Below, in pieces: positions 16,152 through 25,208 of a stretch of DNA of 64,000 bases. This DNA is from Alphaproteobacteria bacterium (GTDB taxonomy: Bacteria > Pseudomonadota > Alphaproteobacteria > Rickettsiales > JABSSG01). The stretch spans positions 1-64,000 of the forward strand of contig JAUHXQ010000002.1 in assembly GCA_030426905.1 (NCBI GenBank), read 5' to 3'. A program made the translations under genes and the position numbers. A model generated the notes under the pieces. The model was not told the DNA's origin. It made no database searches and was given only the letters and a program-made list of their open reading frames with translations. Positions within the stretch are counted from its first letter, which is position 1, and each line of letters begins with the position of its first letter.

Positions 16152-17342
16152 ATGCAGATCTCACAAATTACACAAAATTTTGAAAAATTAGCAAAAAATT
16201 GGAAGCAGCAGCAAGAAGCATATGATGAAAAATTTAGACAAATAGAAAGGAAAGGGATGGTTGATCCGCTAACCGAAGAAAAAATAAAAAAATTAAATGA
16301 TGCTCTAGATTATCAAAAAAATAAAATATCAGAGTTAGAAACTGCATTTAATAGACCAGAAATAAGCACCAAAAATAGTGATGAAAATTATTATCAGGAC
16401 AAAACATCTCTTGAAAGCTACTTAAAGAAAGGTATTGACGGCAACTATTTTTCTGAGAAAAAATCATTATCATCAGATGGTAGCTTTTTGCTAGATAATA
16501 CTACTTCAAAAAATATCATTAAAACAATTGAAAGCAATTCAATCATGAGACAACTTGCTTCCGTAGAAAAAATCTCTACACATGCATTAGAGATTATCAA
16601 GGATAATGATAATCAAGATGCAGGATGGGTTGAAAGTAAAACTGCAAAATGGGTTGGTGAAACTGATGATAGACCAGAAACGCAAATTTCTAAATTAGAT
16701 AGACAAGTAATTAATGCTCATGAGATTTATGCGCAACCCAAAATTACTCAAAAGCTAATTGATGACGCAAAAATTGATATTGTAAAATGGATTATAGAAA
16801 AAATTTCTAGCAGCTTTGCTAAAGTTGAAAGCTATGCCTTTATTAATGGTCGTGGTAACACTGAGCCTCAAGGAATATTGCGTGCTAATAATAATTCAAA
16901 CAAGCAATCTTTCACCTTGCCACAGAAAGATTTTTTAGCTGATGATATAATTAAATTGTATTATTCTCTGCCTGCTCAGTATGCAGCAAGAGGTAGTTTT
17001 TTGATGCATCGCAATATGCTACAAATTATTCGCAGTTTTAAATGTCCAACAACCGGGCACTATATATGGTCTCCTGGGCTTACTCTTGGATCTCCAGATA
17101 CATTACTTGGTGCTCCTGTTTACGAATCTCCAGATATGCCATTGCCTGCTGATAATGCTACCGTTATTGCTTTTGCAGATTTCAAGGAAGCATATAAAAT
17201 AGTAGACCGTGCCAATATTAACATCATTCGTGATCCTTTTACACACAAACCTTTTATTAAATTTTATGCAACAAAAAGAATTGGAGGAGATATAGTAAAC
17301 AGCAATGCAATAAGCTTTATTAGTTTTGGAGATGAAAATTAG
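16152..17342 (+). CDS. HK97-type major capsid protein (GTA g5 homologue)
   Basis: 396 residues. An N-terminal coiled-coil delta/scaffold region (about 1-75, rich in K, E and Q) precedes the HK97 fold, with motifs such as LDRQVINAHEIYAQPKIT, FINGRGNTEPQGIL (about 231-244) and SPDTLLGAPVYESPDMP (about 315-331). A strong AAGGAGA ribosome-binding site precedes the ATG. It builds the icosahedral shell. The delta domain implies processing by the upstream protease. Confidence 0.95.
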   Translation: MQISQITQNFEKLAKNWKQQQEAYDEKFRQIERKGMVDPLTEEKIKKLNDALDYQKNKISELETAFNRPEISTKNSDENYYQDKTSLESYLKKGIDGNYFSEKKSLSSDGSFLLDNTTSKNIIKTIESNSIMRQLASVEKISTHALEIIKDNDNQDAGWVESKTAKWVGETDDRPETQISKLDRQVINAHEIYAQPKITQKLIDDAKIDIVKWIIEKISSSFAKVESYAFINGRGNTEPQGILRANNNSNKQSFTLPQKDFLADDIIKLYYSLPAQYAARGSFLMHRNMLQIIRSFKCPTTGHYIWSPGLTLGSPDTLLGAPVYESPDMPLPADNATVIAFADFKEAYKIVDRANINIIRDPFTHKPFIKFYATKRIGGDIVNSNAISFISFGDEN

Positions 17343-17563
17343 GATTTATAAACATCTTCTGTTGTTTTTGAGCAATTTATCTACTGGATTCATGTATTTT
17401 AAAATATTCTACGCTGATAATTAATGATTTCATTCATTATACACTTTACAATACAAGTTATATAGCTTTGCTATTTTAATTTATCATGCGCTGCTTTGCT
17501 TATGTTTATGGTAAAATTGATAGCTTTGCTTGAGTTAACTAACTCTATGAGGTAAAAAATAAA
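17343..17563. promoter_or_regulatory. Intergenic region with three GCTTTGCT repeats before the histone-like gene
   Basis: The octamer GCTTTGCT occurs at 17465-17472, 17493-17500 and 17523-17530, close to three DNA turns apart (28 and 30 bases), shortly before the histone-like gene at 17564. Two of the copies are the longer TAGCTTTGCT. The spacing suggests protein-binding sites on one DNA face, but this is inference. Confidence 0.35.
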
Positions 17564-17830
17564 ATGGCAAAAAGTAAAAAGAAAACTTCTCCTAAAAAAG
17601 CTAAAGCTTCAGTGATAAAGAAAGCACCAGCAGCTAAGAAAAAAATAAATACCAAAACTCAAAAGATAAGTGCAAATAAAAAAGTTGGAGCTGCTGCAAA
17701 AAAACCTACAGTATCAGCAAAGCCAAAGAAATCAACTCAACATCAGCAAAAGGGTGGGATGATGCATTGCTTATGTAGTATGTGGTGCAGTGTTATGAGC
17801 TTTTTTGGATTTTGTAAAAAGAAAAAATAA
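17564..17830 (+). CDS. Lys/Ala-rich histone H1-like protein with Cys-rich C-terminal tail
   Basis: 88 residues. Residues 1-64 are almost entirely Lys, Ala, Ser, Thr, Pro and Val, with PAAKK and PKKS-like repeats resembling eukaryotic H1 tails and bacterial H1-like nucleoid proteins. The last 25 residues change abruptly to a hydrophobic, cysteine-bearing segment (MMHCLCSMWCSVMSFFGFC) ended by KKKK. The basic part should bind DNA non-specifically. The tail might be lipidated, metal-bound or membrane-associated. It sits just after the capsid gene. It is a low-complexity protein, so family membership is uncertain. Confidence 0.65.
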   Translation: MAKSKKKTSPKKAKASVIKKAPAAKKKINTKTQKISANKKVGAAAKKPTVSAKPKKSTQHQQKGGMMHCLCSMWCSVMSFFGFCKKKK

Positions 17831-17866
17831 TAGTAAAAATCAAAAATTAGTTTTATTTTCTAAGCT

Positions 17867-18529
17867 TTAAGCCAAGTTATGTTTCTTTTCGATACCTGAT
17901 AAGAAATTCCACAAATGTTTTGCTGTATCAATAGCTGCATTTTTAGCGGATTCTTTATCAGCATCATTTAAGTTAGCAAGTAGTGTTTGACACTGTTCTC
18001 TATGCCAAATATCTGCTTTTTCATGAACATAAAAAAACTCTAAACTGTCGTAGCTTGAAGTGTTATAAAATTTTTTTAACCCTTCAATTTTTGTTTTTGC
18101 AATCTCTGGTATCTGAGATTCATAACTATATAAAGATGCAAGACCTTCAGGGTAACTGGAACGACAATATTTGAAGAAGCAATTTATAAGATCAGCAGTA
18201 TATTTATCCATTTGTGAATTTGCTAAATCTGCTTTTGTATTACCCATACCTTCTGCAAATTTTTCCCATAAAGTTGGATGATCAGTACCATTATTCTCTT
18301 CATCTACCAAATTTTCTAGGAGAATCTTGCGATTTTGTATGTCGACACATACAGAATGTGCAGCACTGATATAGCGTGGAAAAGCTTTCACATGATGATA
18401 ATATTGTGCAGCATAATCTTTAATTATTTCACGCGTAAGCTTGCCTTGAGTCCACGCATTATAAAACGAATGATTTAATAAATGATATGGTGCTAAGGCT
18501 TGGTCTAGAAGATGTGCAAAATTTGCCAT
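17867..18529 (-). CDS. CADD-like diiron (TenA/PqqC-fold) protein, probable para-aminobenzoate synthase
   Basis: A 220-residue all-helical haem-oxygenase-fold protein matching the CADD family (Chlamydia CT610). Aligning by eye, the metal ligands known from CT610 have counterparts E77, H84, E137, H169, D173 and H176. The sacrificial lysine corresponds to K147, and Y23, Y39 and Y136 match tyrosines that CT610 uses. The CT610 numbers are recalled, not looked up. CADD makes p-aminobenzoate from its own tyrosine for folate synthesis. The start has a good GGAGA ribosome-binding site. It lies on the minus strand inside the GTA block, with no folate genes nearby. Confidence 0.8.
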   Translation of the reverse strand: MANFAHLLDQALAPYHLLNHSFYNAWTQGKLTREIIKDYAAQYYHHVKAFPRYISAAHSVCVDIQNRKILLENLVDEENNGTDHPTLWEKFAEGMGNTKADLANSQMDKYTADLINCFFKYCRSSYPEGLASLYSYESQIPEIAKTKIEGLKKFYNTSSYDSLEFFYVHEKADIWHREQCQTLLANLNDADKESAKNAAIDTAKHLWNFLSGIEKKHNLA

Positions 18530-18727
18530 GGTTGTTTCTCCAAATAGTGAAGTAATAATTATCTTGTTGTAAGATCATACAAATAATTACGTCCAGTTCA
18601 ATATAAATTGTCGATTTGCCATTATTAAAATGTTTTATTTCTATTTTACTAAGTGGCTTTAATATTATTTACTTTTATTTAACTTGCAGAAAGTAAAATT
18701 AACTTTGTAACTCAATCAGTACAAATT
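18530..18727. other. Divergent intergenic region
   Basis: 198 bases between the minus-strand CADD-like gene and the plus-strand giant protein gene, and so expected to carry promoters for both. No clear -35/-10 pair could be chosen, and no Shine-Dalgarno sequence precedes the giant gene. Confidence 0.35.
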
Positions 18728-21700
18728 ATGCAAGGCTCAGATAAAGATCCTCAAGAAAAAGATGAAAAAAAGATCGAAGACAACGAACAAGATGACAGTA
18801 ATGAAAGTCAACCATTGCCCAGGTCTTCTACTAATTTTTACTGGCAGCCTCTAAGAGCTACTCACGATGACAATATGAAATCTAATGGGTCTTTGAAGAG
18901 TGTTACATTTTCCCCTATGAGTAGCGAAAGCCAACAACCACCAAGATCTCCTACGACTCCTAATTTGCAATCTCTAAGATCTACACGAAGTAGTAATATG
19001 GCATCTGATAGATCTGCTAATAATGGTATTACGTTTTTGGGAGGTATGAAGACAAAACATAGAGATTCTCGTGTTAGATTTACAGGTGTTACGCAAATTG
19101 GAATAGGTGCTGGTCATCAAGGAGAAGACCAACATAACAATGCCAAACAAGATGATAGCGATGCAAGTCAGCCATTACCTCTGTCTCTTGGCAGTTTTAA
19201 TTTGCGGCAGCTAGGAGACACTCAAGACAGTAAGATGAAGTCTACTGGATCTTTAAAATCTAATGGGTCCGTAAAAAGCGTTAAGTTTTTAGATGAGGTA
19301 GAAAGTGAAGCTAGAAATTCCAAGACATCTTTAGGACAAACTTCGCCTACAAAAAAGAAGAGGTCCAGTACACTCAATATACACAGGAAAAAATCTACAC
19401 ACAGGAAAAAATCTACTAGATTTAGCATACCAAGAAATAGGTTAGTTAGCATACCATTTTTAGGAAAAATGGCAGAGAAACAAAAAACATCTGATTCATC
19501 TTTGGTATCTGGTGGCTCTACAAATAGTTTTGCAAATATACCATTTGATAATACCAACTTGAGTGAAATACTAGCACCAAAAGTTGATACTGGTAGTGCT
19601 GTTGTATCTTGGGTATTAGGAGGAGGAGTAGCATTGCTCTCTTTGGTTGTATTACCCACAGGAGTTGGGATATGGACTAGCGCAGCTTTAATGACAGCTG
19701 TTGGTACGTTTGGTACTAAAGCTACACAATCTCAGCTATTGCTTTCAAACGACCGCTTAAGGAAAAATTTACAGAGAATAGGTAACTTAGTCCAAGATAG
19801 TAATTTTCTAAAAAATTTATCGCTTACATATGCAGACAGAATGTTTCCTCCTCTAGGTAAGGGAACAGCAGCAACTGTTGATGGCACTTTAACAAGAGCT
19901 AATTATCAAAATAAGGGAGTGATGACACTTTCTGTTTTACTATCACTTTTATCTGGTGGTTGCACAATCTTCACATCAGGATTGATTCAAGGAGCTGTGG
20001 TTTCAGTGCTTGTTGGAGGAATTACTGAGGTTACCGGTAATTTGTATTTGGGATTCCTAAGATTTGCTGCTCGCAATAGGGCAGAAAGAGATATAGCGCA
20101 AATTCCAGGAGTAGACGTAAATAATCCAGCTTCTAAGCTTCGCGCTATCGGTATGAATTCTCTTGCTCCTTGGGGAGGGCCAGGAAAGTTCCTTTCTAAA
20201 GCCGGTATAATAGGAGAAAAATCTTTACCTTTAGTTATGGTGCCTCCTTTATGGGCAGCAAAAAATGTGTTACCTCCATCTGCTCAAGCTATTGCAGGAG
20301 CTGTGCTAGCAGATGATTTGCATGATCTTGGAGTTACAATGCAGGCGGTAGGAAGAGGTACTTCGGTGGAACATATACCTGCTGAAATAAAAGCTAGGTC
20401 ACTTAAATATAAATTGTTCAGAGTATTTTGCTATGCGCTAGTGCCTACCATAGCAGTTTTTTTTGTTATTGCTAGCGGCATATTTGGATTTCGTGTTCCT
20501 ATGCAACCTTCTTTAGGTGTAGCTGCTGGTTGCTTTATTATCTTTGCTATAGCGGCATATTTTAACCACCAAAAATTAGATGCATTTTTTGGTAATATAT
20601 TAAAATGGTTAAGCAAAAAATACCAAAATATCCCTAAAATTAAAGAGCAAAGAGAGCGAGATGCATTGAGAGCTCTTTATGTAGGGATGTTCCCAGATAA
20701 GGACATTTCTGAAAATGATTCAGAGTTTGCAGCTGCAATAGGTACTACTGTTTCTGAAGTTACTACTGAAAATACAGAAAGATTGCTTGAGCTTTTTTCT
20801 GATATACCTACTATACCTGAGAACCAGGAAACAAAGGCTTCTATAATAAAAAAATTAGTGAAGAAATTTACTTTTAGAGGTAAAAAAGGAAATGCAGAAT
20901 ATTTTGCAAATCCCAACATTGACGAGACGGATCCAGAGGTATATATAGAAAAGGATACTACAACTGGAGATTTGCGGTTAATAAGAAATTTACCTGAAGG
21001 TGTACAGAGAGTTATAGCCGGGGTTCCTCCTAAAAAAGTAAGCATCAGCATAAGACAACAGCCAAGGTTATCAAAAATTGAAGATATTGATGAAAGTGAT
21101 AGCGATAGTGCTTTTCAGATAAATCCGCATTTTGAATTCCCTGCTTCTCCTCAAGGGTCAGTTAATAAGAGTAGAATATTTCCTAATATTAATTTAGGTG
21201 TTACAACTACTATAGTTTCAGATACTACCACTGACGATACAGAAAAAATAGCTCCGGGTACTAATCTTGTTCCAAAGCGTCAGTCAACAACACAGTTTCA
21301 AACAGGGGCAGCAGCTTTTATGAAGGCAAAAATGTATGATAAAAATACCAATTTTATTGGGGCAAAAGACAATTTAGAGTTCTATCAATTTGAAGCTCGA
21401 GGTTCTATACCAGGGGGGTATATAGAGCGGGATATTACGACTCAAAATATAAGGATGGTACAAAATCCACCTCTGGATATAGATAGAAATGCTATTCGAA
21501 TGCCAATGCAGCAGCTTTATCCACAACCGCATTTATCGGTACCAGAAGCTGAGCATCGTACAGATCCGACCCACCAATTACCTACTTCTCATAAAAAATT
21601 AGTAGATAGGAAGGGAAAATTTACTGTTGATAATGATGAAGATGCAAGAAGCTTTAGTGAAAGTGATAGTAATGAAGAAGAAATAAAAGAGGATGTTCAC

Positions 21701-23146
21701 GAGGTGCTTGATCCTAGGAACGAAGTTGATGGGATAATTTTTTACGAGTGTGTTAGTGCTACTAATTCTCTTGAAGAGGCTGAGCCTAGGCAACTTCTTC
21801 CGAGCAATAGCAATAAGGCTGGACCATCTTTACTACAATTAACTGTTGTTACTGGTGAACACGGTAGTAGTGATGCTGATGGAAATTTCATAACTTTAAA
21901 CAGTAATAGTGGTGCTGCACTTTTTGTAAATTGTGATGAATGTGTTCGTACGCCCAACAATAGTGATGAGAAAAAAGACGATAAAATTGACATTTATGTT
22001 AGTGAGGACGATACAGCAAACGATGCTCGAGGTTCTAGGTGTGAACAACATTTTAGTGAAATGCCACTAGGATTATACGGCAGTTCTTCTGGTCTCTATG
22101 CAACTAATCTTGAAAGACATGTTTCTTTGGATGCTTTGTCTGATTTTGATGCTTTTTGTAGAACATCATGTGTTGTTGAAATGACAACGAGTCAGGAAAA
22201 AGCATTACCAGCAACGCCTGTAGATTCTAGTAGCGATAAAACATTATCACCTAGTAAAAGCAACAATGATCCTCTTGTGTTAAATTTAGAAGCAATAAAA
22301 AGAAACGATGGAGGTGGTGATCTAATAGTCTTGAGTGCTAGGGGTGGCAATAAAGAAGAGGAGAGTGTTCTAGCATTAGGTGGTGGTGATGACTATGGAG
22401 GCGGAGGTGAAGGAAGCTCTGCTTCAAAAGAAGAAGCTGTCCCTGATAACAACGACAATAGTAAGAGCAACAAAGATGAAGAAACTGACGACCAAGGTGG
22501 CAATATTCCAGAAGCAAGAGAATTAGCGCCTTTAGCTATAGGATATGCAAATAATGAAATTAGCAGCTCTTATTTCGCAGCTCAAAATATTGCAGTAGTT
22601 GTGATCCCATTTAGTAGATCAAATTATTATATGCCAAAGAAATATCAAAAATACATAAAAAACTACGACATGTCTTTGGACGAGTTGTTTAGTAAAAAAA
22701 GCGAACTGGAGGATACTTCTATTGAAAAAACTTCTAGTTCTGCCGTTGATAAAGCGCAAATGACTTTGCCTTGGCATGTTGAGATAATACCTGATGGAGA
22801 AGATGAAGATGAAAAAGGGAAGAGAAGTGATCAGGATGATTGCAGTGATGAAGATGCTAATAATAACTCATATCAAAATCTATGTTATAGTCCTGAAGAA
22901 GAGACTAAGTCTTTATTTATACCAAGTAAAGAAAGTAAAATTGATGTAGAACTCATACCTGAATCTTTAATGATGCAAGATCAAGACTTTATTCCCGAGC
23001 CACCAAATTTTATAAAAGAAAAAACATGGTCAATGCCTGCAACAGAGACAGGATTTTTCTCAAATATTATCAATGGTGATTGGGCCTCTATTAGTGTCAT
23101 GGGAGCGTTTATTTTATTTTCGTCCCATAAGGCTTTACATTTTTAA
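18728..23146 (+). CDS. Large repeat-containing membrane protein of unknown function (1472 aa)
   Basis: I do not recognise this protein. The N-terminus (1-240) is polar and disordered with three imperfect copies of a roughly 37-residue unit (about 26-61, 67-103 and 146-187), each with SQPLPRS-like and MKSxGSLKSVxF-like parts. Hydrophobic, membrane-like stretches lie at about 293-330, 397-435 and 565-614, one C-terminal hydrophobic stretch follows near 1455, and a second duplicated unit (YIEKDTTTGDLRLIRN-like) occurs at about 722-762 and 881-920. The rest is Ser/Asp/Glu/Asn-rich low complexity. The shape fits a secreted or surface host-interaction protein, but that is inference. It splits the capsid genes from the tail genes. 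Confidence 0.8.
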   Translation: MQGSDKDPQEKDEKKIEDNEQDDSNESQPLPRSSTNFYWQPLRATHDDNMKSNGSLKSVTFSPMSSESQQPPRSPTTPNLQSLRSTRSSNMASDRSANNGITFLGGMKTKHRDSRVRFTGVTQIGIGAGHQGEDQHNNAKQDDSDASQPLPLSLGSFNLRQLGDTQDSKMKSTGSLKSNGSVKSVKFLDEVESEARNSKTSLGQTSPTKKKRSSTLNIHRKKSTHRKKSTRFSIPRNRLVSIPFLGKMAEKQKTSDSSLVSGGSTNSFANIPFDNTNLSEILAPKVDTGSAVVSWVLGGGVALLSLVVLPTGVGIWTSAALMTAVGTFGTKATQSQLLLSNDRLRKNLQRIGNLVQDSNFLKNLSLTYADRMFPPLGKGTAATVDGTLTRANYQNKGVMTLSVLLSLLSGGCTIFTSGLIQGAVVSVLVGGITEVTGNLYLGFLRFAARNRAERDIAQIPGVDVNNPASKLRAIGMNSLAPWGGPGKFLSKAGIIGEKSLPLVMVPPLWAAKNVLPPSAQAIAGAVLADDLHDLGVTMQAVGRGTSVEHIPAEIKARSLKYKLFRVFCYALVPTIAVFFVIASGIFGFRVPMQPSLGVAAGCFIIFAIAAYFNHQKLDAFFGNILKWLSKKYQNIPKIKEQRERDALRALYVGMFPDKDISENDSEFAAAIGTTVSEVTTENTERLLELFSDIPTIPENQETKASIIKKLVKKFTFRGKKGNAEYFANPNIDETDPEVYIEKDTTTGDLRLIRNLPEGVQRVIAGVPPKKVSISIRQQPRLSKIEDIDESDSDSAFQINPHFEFPASPQGSVNKSRIFPNINLGVTTTIVSDTTTDDTEKIAPGTNLVPKRQSTTQFQTGAAAFMKAKMYDKNTNFIGAKDNLEFYQFEARGSIPGGYIERDITTQNIRMVQNPPLDIDRNAIRMPMQQLYPQPHLSVPEAEHRTDPTHQLPTSHKKLVDRKGKFTVDNDEDARSFSESDSNEEEIKEDVHEVLDPRNEVDGIIFYECVSATNSLEEAEPRQLLPSNSNKAGPSLLQLTVVTGEHGSSDADGNFITLNSNSGAALFVNCDECVRTPNNSDEKKDDKIDIYVSEDDTANDARGSRCEQHFSEMPLGLYGSSSGLYATNLERHVSLDALSDFDAFCRTSCVVEMTTSQEKALPATPVDSSSDKTLSPSKSNNDPLVLNLEAIKRNDGGGDLIVLSARGGNKEEESVLALGGGDDYGGGGEGSSASKEEAVPDNNDNSKSNKDEETDDQGGNIPEARELAPLAIGYANNEISSSYFAAQNIAVVVIPFSRSNYYMPKKYQKYIKNYDMSLDELFSKKSELEDTSIEKTSSSAVDKAQMTLPWHVEIIPDGEDEDEKGKRSDQDDCSDEDANNNSYQNLCYSPEEETKSLFIPSKESKIDVELIPESLMMQDQDFIPEPPNFIKEKTWSMPATETGFFSNIINGDWASISVMGAFILFSSHKALHF

Positions 23147-23162
23147 AAAAATTTCTTAGATT

Positions 23163-23357
23163 ATGAAACTATCCAAAATAAATACTATTCCGTGGCAAGA
23201 AATGCTGAGATATTCGTGTTTTGTCCTAAATATTAAACCTAGTGAGTTTTGGAATTTAACAATGTTTGAATTTATGTCTTTAATGCAACATGATAAAAAT
23301 GACGAAAAACCTATTAGTAGAGGAGAATTAGATCAGTTGATCAAAAAATTTGAATAA
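23163..23357 (+). CDS. Phage tail assembly chaperone (GTA g10.1-like)
   Basis: 64 residues with the pattern of the small GTA tail assembly chaperone: IPWQEMLRYSCFVLNIKPSEFWNLTMFEF, matching the family form in which PW, a P-x-x-FW and an MT-x-x-E segment are conserved. Such proteins coat the tape measure protein while the tail tube is built. In Rhodobacter GTA it lies between the tail tube and tape measure genes; here it follows the giant gene by 16 bases and precedes the connector gene. Confidence 0.75.
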   Translation: MKLSKINTIPWQEMLRYSCFVLNIKPSEFWNLTMFEFMSLMQHDKNDEKPISRGELDQLIKKFE

Positions 23358-23410
23358 AATTTATTATTCCTAGTTGACACTAATGAATAAGCAGAGTAGC
23401 CTTAAAAATA

Positions 23411-23431
23411 GAAAAAGTACTATACTTTTTC
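23411..23431. repeat. Perfect palindrome between chaperone and terminator
   Basis: GAAAAAGTA (23411-23419) and TACTTTTTC (23423-23431) form a 9-bp stem with a 3-nt loop, just upstream of the strong terminator. It may be part of the same 3' end or an operator. Confidence 0.45.
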
Positions 23432-23456
23432 TACTAAACTAAAAATTACCTCCTCC

Positions 23457-23488
23457 AAAAAAAGCTGCAGATTCTCTGCAGCTTTTTT
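23457..23488 (+). terminator. Strong Rho-independent terminator after the tail chaperone gene
   Basis: GCTGCAG (23464-23470) pairs with CTGCAGC (23476-23482) around ATTCT, flanked by an A7 run before and a T6 run after, giving a 13-bp stem overall. It closes the transcript carrying the giant gene and the chaperone, and could work in both directions. Confidence 0.9.
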
Positions 23489-23697
23489 ATTATTTTACTT
23501 GGTACTATTTGTGACTAATAATGATAAATCGACAATGAAGTTGAGCAAAAGAATCATTTTGTAGCCATATTATAGCCGTACTTCCAACAAACCCTTATAA
23601 CAACTGGATATTGTCTAGAAATGAGCATTTTAACTTAAACTCAAAAGTTTAAAAAAGATCCATTTCAAGACAATGCTATTAATAAAAAAGAAACTAC

Positions 23698-24234
23698 ATG
23701 AAATATACAAAAAAATACAGCTCTTCAGATAACACTGAGAGAAAGACGATCCTAACTGTTACTGAAGTAGCAAATTATTTAAAATTAAGCACAAACTATG
23801 ATAGTGCATTTTTAACAGATTTAGTAATCTCAGTTGAAGAAATAGCAGAGAAATTTATTAATACTACCATTATTCCAAAGGAAATTGAAGAAATCATAGA
23901 TAATATTGAATCTAATGATATAGAGCTGGCTTATACACCTGTAATCAAAGTAAAGGAAGTTGCTTCTATAGATCAAAATGGTAACAAGGTTTCATTACAG
24001 AAGATAAATTATCACTTTGATTCAGTAACAAATTCTGTCAGGTTAAAGGTGGATCTTGATCTTAGTAAAGTTAGCATATTATACATTGCTGGCCACACAA
24101 AATCTACCATACCAAGAGCTTTAAAAATTGGCATGTTGCTACATATAGAATCAGTATACGATAATGGCAAACTAGACATAATTCCACAATCTGCACTTTC
24201 TTTTTATTCACTATATAGGAAATTAAAAATATGA
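23698..24234 (+). CDS. Head-tail connector protein (GTA g6 / phage gp6-like adaptor)
   Basis: 178 residues. It has the adaptor pattern of an N-terminal helical part (LTVTEVANYLKLS, then LTDLVISVEEIAEKFINTTI) and a later beta region with HFDSVTNSVRLK and AGHTKSTIPRALKIGMLLHI. The adaptor ring docks on the portal after DNA packaging. Its stop overlaps the next start as ATGA, so the two are translationally coupled. The preceding 209 bases hold the terminator and no other gene. Confidence 0.8.
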   Translation: MKYTKKYSSSDNTERKTILTVTEVANYLKLSTNYDSAFLTDLVISVEEIAEKFINTTIIPKEIEEIIDNIESNDIELAYTPVIKVKEVASIDQNGNKVSLQKINYHFDSVTNSVRLKVDLDLSKVSILYIAGHTKSTIPRALKIGMLLHIESVYDNGKLDIIPQSALSFYSLYRKLKI

Positions 24235-24566
24235 TTACTAATAGAGACTTAAATAATTTTATTCTTATCGAAGAACCACGTGAAATAGACGATACTATCG
24301 GTGGTTACAAAAAAATATGGCAGAAAAAATATCAACTCTGGGCAAAAGTAGAGTCGCTTTTTAACAAGCGCCAAATAGGTCATGATATATCTGTTGCAAA
24401 GCAAAGACACAGTGTTGATTATTACCAATTTACTATTAGATATCAAAGTCATCTGAATCGAAAAATGCGTATAGTTTGGAAAGAAAAAGTCCTGACAATA
24501 ATAAAAATTATAGATCTTCCCGTTCAAAAGAATTTTTGCACTTTAATTGCTGAAGAAGTAATTTAG
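24231..24566 (+). CDS. Phage head closure / head-tail adaptor protein (GTA g7-like)
   Basis: 111 residues of the small head-tail adaptor (SPP1 gp16-like) family, with IGGYKKIWQKKYQLWAKVESL at about 23-43 and the typical ending in which DLPVQKNFCTLIAEE closes a small beta barrel. It seals the filled head under the adaptor ring. Tail terminator and tail tube genes normally follow; here the distal tail gene follows after 41 bases. Confidence 0.78.
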   Translation: MITNRDLNNFILIEEPREIDDTIGGYKKIWQKKYQLWAKVESLFNKRQIGHDISVAKQRHSVDYYQFTIRYQSHLNRKMRIVWKEKVLTIIKIIDLPVQKNFCTLIAEEVI

Positions 24567-24607
24567 GCAGAATTTTACTAAAATAATCAGAAGTTAGAGG
24601 TTAAACA

Positions 24608-25204
24608 ATGATTTCATTTTGCGAAGAACGATTTCCTACAGATATATCCTACGGTATCTCTGGAGGACCTAGCTTTTATACAGAGATAGTAGAAACAGTA
24701 TCTGGGCATGAATATAGAAATATTAGATATCCTTATGCTCGCAGCAAATACAACTTAGCTAATGGTATCAAGAGTAAAGAGCAGTTAGATCGAGTTGTAA
24801 GATTTTTTAGAGCAATGAAAGGTAGGGGGGTTGCATTTCGATTTAAAGATTGGTTGGATTTTGAGGCTACAAAGCAGTTTATAGCTATTTCTGACGGGAA
24901 GCAGACTGAATATCAGCTGATCAAAAGTTATGAAGTAAGCACTATAATTGAAGTCAGGAAAATTACAAAACCATTAAAAGAAACCATTAAAATTTATGGT
25001 AATGATAAGCTTTGCCATAGATTTACGTTACATGACAAAGGAATGATTAAATTAAGAAAGGCCCTTCCTAAGAATACAAAAATTACTGCTAGTTTTGAAT
25101 TTGATGTTCCAGTACGTTTTGACAGCGATAGCTTGAGTGCATCACTAGAAAGTTATGAGGTTCACTCTCTGCATGACATTTCATTAATTGAAGTAAGTTT
25201 ATAA
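24608..25204 (+). CDS. Distal tail protein, DUF2460 (GTA g12)
   Basis: A 198-residue member of the DUF2460 family. The hallmark segments are FCEERFPTDISYGISGGPSF (about 4-23), NIRYPYARSKYNLANGI and FFRAMKGRGVAFRFKDWLDF (about 61-80). In Rhodobacter GTA the g12 product forms the hexameric distal tail ring at the end of the tube. An AGAGG-like ribosome-binding site precedes the ATG. The hub gene follows four bases later. Confidence 0.9.
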   Translation: MISFCEERFPTDISYGISGGPSFYTEIVETVSGHEYRNIRYPYARSKYNLANGIKSKEQLDRVVRFFRAMKGRGVAFRFKDWLDFEATKQFIAISDGKQTEYQLIKSYEVSTIIEVRKITKPLKETIKIYGNDKLCHRFTLHDKGMIKLRKALPKNTKITASFEFDVPVRFDSDSLSASLESYEVHSLHDISLIEVSL

Positions 25205-25208
25205 GAAT

